From positions 1 to 5,639 of the forward strand of contig JAJUFW010000218.1 of the NCBI GenBank assembly GCA_029263555.1: a stretch of 5,639 nucleotides of DNA, written 5' to 3'. This DNA is from Alphaproteobacteria bacterium. GTDB lineage: Bacteria > Pseudomonadota > Alphaproteobacteria > DSM-16000 > Inquilinaceae. Below, piece after piece: positions 4,256-5,639 of the stretch. Made by a program: the position numbers and the translations under genes. Below the pieces are notes generated by a model, which saw nothing but the letters and a program-made list of their open reading frames with translations, was not told where the DNA came from and ran no database searches. How positions within the stretch are numbered: the stretch's first letter is position 1; each line of letters opens with the position of its first letter.

Positions 4256-5254
4256 ATGCCCCGTTCAATCCTGGTCGCCTCCGCGGCCGTGTTCGCCGCC
4301 CTGCCCGCGCTTGCGCAGGACAGGCCGGTCCTCACAGTCTACACCTACAGCTCCTTCACTTCCGAATGGGGGCCTGGTCCTGCCATCGAGACTGCCTTCG
4401 AAGAAGTGTGCGGCTGCGATCTGGAATTCGTGTCCGTCGACGACGGCGTCGCGATGCTGAGCCGGCTCCGGCTCGAGGGCGATCGCACCCGGGCCGATGT
4501 GGTGCTGGGCCTCGACATGAACCTGGTGGCGGAGGCCAAAGCAACCGGCCTTCTCGCACCGCATGAACTGGACCTGCCCCCGTTCGACCTGCCGGTCGAG
4601 TGGACGGACGATACATTCGTTCCCTACGACTGGGGATACTTCGCCTTCGTCTATGACACCGAAGCCCTGGCCGAACCCCCGGCCAGCCTAAAGGAGCTGG
4701 TCGAGGAGAGCGACGTCGAGATCCTGATCCAGGACCCTCGCACCAGCACGCCGGGGTTGGGCCTGCTGCTCTGGATGCGGTCGGTCTATGGCGACGAGGC
4801 GGCCGAGGCATGGACCCGGCTGCGTCCCCGCATCGTCACCGTCAGCAACGGCTGGAGCGAGAGCTACGGGCTGTTTGTCGAGGGCGAGGCGCCGATGGTG
4901 CTGAGCTACACCACGTCACCCGCCTATCACGCAATCGCCGAGAACGAGACGCGGTACCAGGCCGCGGAGTTCGCGGAAGGCCACTATCTGCAGATCGAGG
5001 TCGCGGCCCGGGTGGCGGGCAGCGACGAAGAGGAGCTTGCCCGCAGCTTCCTGTCCTTCATCACCACCGATGCCTTCCAGTCGGTCATTCCGACGACCAA
5101 TTGGATGTACCCCGTCATCCGGCCCGAAGGCGGCCTTCCCGACGCCTTCCAGAATCTGGTCCGCCCGGAGCGCGGGCTCCTCTTCTCGGCCGAAGAGGCG
5201 GAACGGAATCGCGGAGCGTGGATCGACGAGTGGTTGCGGGCAATGAGCCGCTGA
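4256..5254 (+). CDS. thiB: Thiamine ABC transporter periplasmic binding protein ThiB
   Basis: A 332-residue substrate-binding protein that captures thiamine, thiamine phosphate and TPP in the periplasm and delivers them to the ThiP permease. Seen: a signal peptide MPRSILVASAAVFAALPALA with cleavage likely after Ala20 (ALA|Q), then family motifs in order: YTYSSF (29-34) with WGPGP (38-42), the CGC pair (52-54), ADVVLGLD (80-87), PYDWGYFAFVYD (123-134), DPRTSTPGLG (160-169), GWSESYGLF (199-207) and LSYTTSPAY (216-224). The aromatic residues in these segments correspond to the thiamine-binding pocket of E. coli TbpA. Length is normal for the family. Start: ATG at 4256 follows GGAGGAG by five bases and begins the signal peptide; the frame also runs back through the riboswitch to 4112, but that part is untranslated leader. 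It is controlled by the TPP riboswitch just upstream, and thiP starts one base after its stop. Confidence 0.97.
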   Translation: MPRSILVASAAVFAALPALAQDRPVLTVYTYSSFTSEWGPGPAIETAFEEVCGCDLEFVSVDDGVAMLSRLRLEGDRTRADVVLGLDMNLVAEAKATGLLAPHELDLPPFDLPVEWTDDTFVPYDWGYFAFVYDTEALAEPPASLKELVEESDVEILIQDPRTSTPGLGLLLWMRSVYGDEAAEAWTRLRPRIVTVSNGWSESYGLFVEGEAPMVLSYTTSPAYHAIAENETRYQAAEFAEGHYLQIEVAARVAGSDEEELARSFLSFITTDAFQSVIPTTNWMYPVIRPEGGLPDAFQNLVRPERGLLFSAEEAERNRGAWIDEWLRAMSR

Positions 5255-5255
5255 G

Positions 5256-5639
5256 ATGTTGCGCACGCTGATCCCGGGTTTCGCGGCCGGGATCGCCCTT
5301 CTGGCGGTGATCGGCAGCGCGCTTGCCGGCGTGCTGACGGTCGCCGGCCATGTGGACCTTCCGCGACTCATGACCGATCCCTATGTCCAGGGCGTCCTGC
5401 GATTCACCGTCTGGCAGGCCTTTCTTTCCGCGGTCCTGAGCGTCGCGTTCGCCGTGCCCGTCGCCCGGGCGCTCGCCCGCAGGCCGCGCTTCTTCGGCAG
5501 GCGGCTTCTGATCCGCGCCCTGGGCCTCCCGATGGTCGTTCCTACGATCGTCGGGGTCCTCTGCGTTGTCGCCGTCTATGGACGATCCGGGCTCGTCAAC
5601 GACGTGCTCTACGGCATTGGCCTGGGAATCAGGCTGGAC
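5256..5639 (+). CDS. thiP: Thiamine ABC transporter permease ThiP, N-terminal part (runs off window)
   Basis: The first 128 codons of the inner-membrane permease that moves thiamine/TPP from ThiB to the cytoplasm; the full family protein has over 500 residues and about a dozen membrane segments. Seen: a hydrophobic segment at about residues 5-28 (LIPGFAAGIALLAVIGSALA), a short periplasmic-like stretch, a second segment in TVWQAFLSAVLSVAFAVPVA (about 48-67), a basic cytoplasmic loop RALARRPRFFGRR, and a third segment starting LGLPMVVPTIVGVLCVVAVYG, with GRSGLVND after it as in ThiP. ATG at 5256 is separated from the thiB stop by a single base, so translation is probably coupled. The frame is open to the last base of the window. 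An ATPase gene, thiQ, is expected next. The position after thiB and the sequence together make this call; another iron/thiamine-type permease would look similar in this fragment. Confidence 0.92.
   Translation, partial: MLRTLIPGFAAGIALLAVIGSALAGVLTVAGHVDLPRLMTDPYVQGVLRFTVWQAFLSAVLSVAFAVPVARALARRPRFFGRRLLIRALGLPMVVPTIVGVLCVVAVYGRSGLVNDVLYGIGLGIRLD

Overview
The window is GC-rich, tightly packed chromosomal DNA from an alphaproteobacterium. The strongest lineage marker is a 96-residue homologue of the mitochondrial complex I accessory subunit NDUFS4 (ETC complex I subunit family), which among bacteria is essentially an alphaproteobacterial gene. The exported DUF192 protein and the GC-rich codon use fit the same group. 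I cannot name a genus; a Rhodospirillales-like member is a guess.

Layout from left to right: (1) On the + strand, the 3' end of a cystathionine beta-lyase gene (metC-like) overlaps hisI by 4 bases (GTGA), then 30 bases of spacer. (2) On the - strand, all read right to left, lie a class I HDAC/AcuC-like deacetylase, a secreted DUF192 protein, tRNA-Pro(TGG), the NDUFS4-like gene, tRNA-Arg(TCT) and an aldo/keto reductase that converges on hisI. (3) On the + strand, diverging from the deacetylase, a TPP riboswitch is followed by thiB (periplasmic thiamine-binding protein) and the first 128 codons of thiP (inner-membrane permease). An ATPase gene, thiQ, would be expected just beyond the edge.

How the genes work together: thiB and thiP are one transcription unit, separated by a single base, for thiamine/TPP uptake. 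The aptamer upstream would shut it off when TPP is plentiful. Downstream of the aptamer a hairpin can mask the ThiB Shine-Dalgarno, and an alternative pairing with the aptamer's 3' side can release it, so translational control is the likely mechanism. metC and hisI are amino-acid biosynthesis genes (methionine, histidine) that appear translationally coupled. The NDUFS4-like gene sits in a 37-38 base embrace between two tRNA genes and may share their transcript. A good sigma-70 type promoter lies just upstream of tRNA-Pro.

No defence system, mobile element, CRISPR array or clearly novel multi-gene system is visible. The points most worth a second look are the riboswitch expression platform, natural substitutions in the NADPH-phosphate pocket of the aldo/keto reductase, and the tRNA/NDUFS4-like/tRNA arrangement. 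There is no gene-free stretch over 300 bases; the longest (2211-2375) holds the tRNA-Pro promoter, an inverted repeat and otherwise nothing recognisable.
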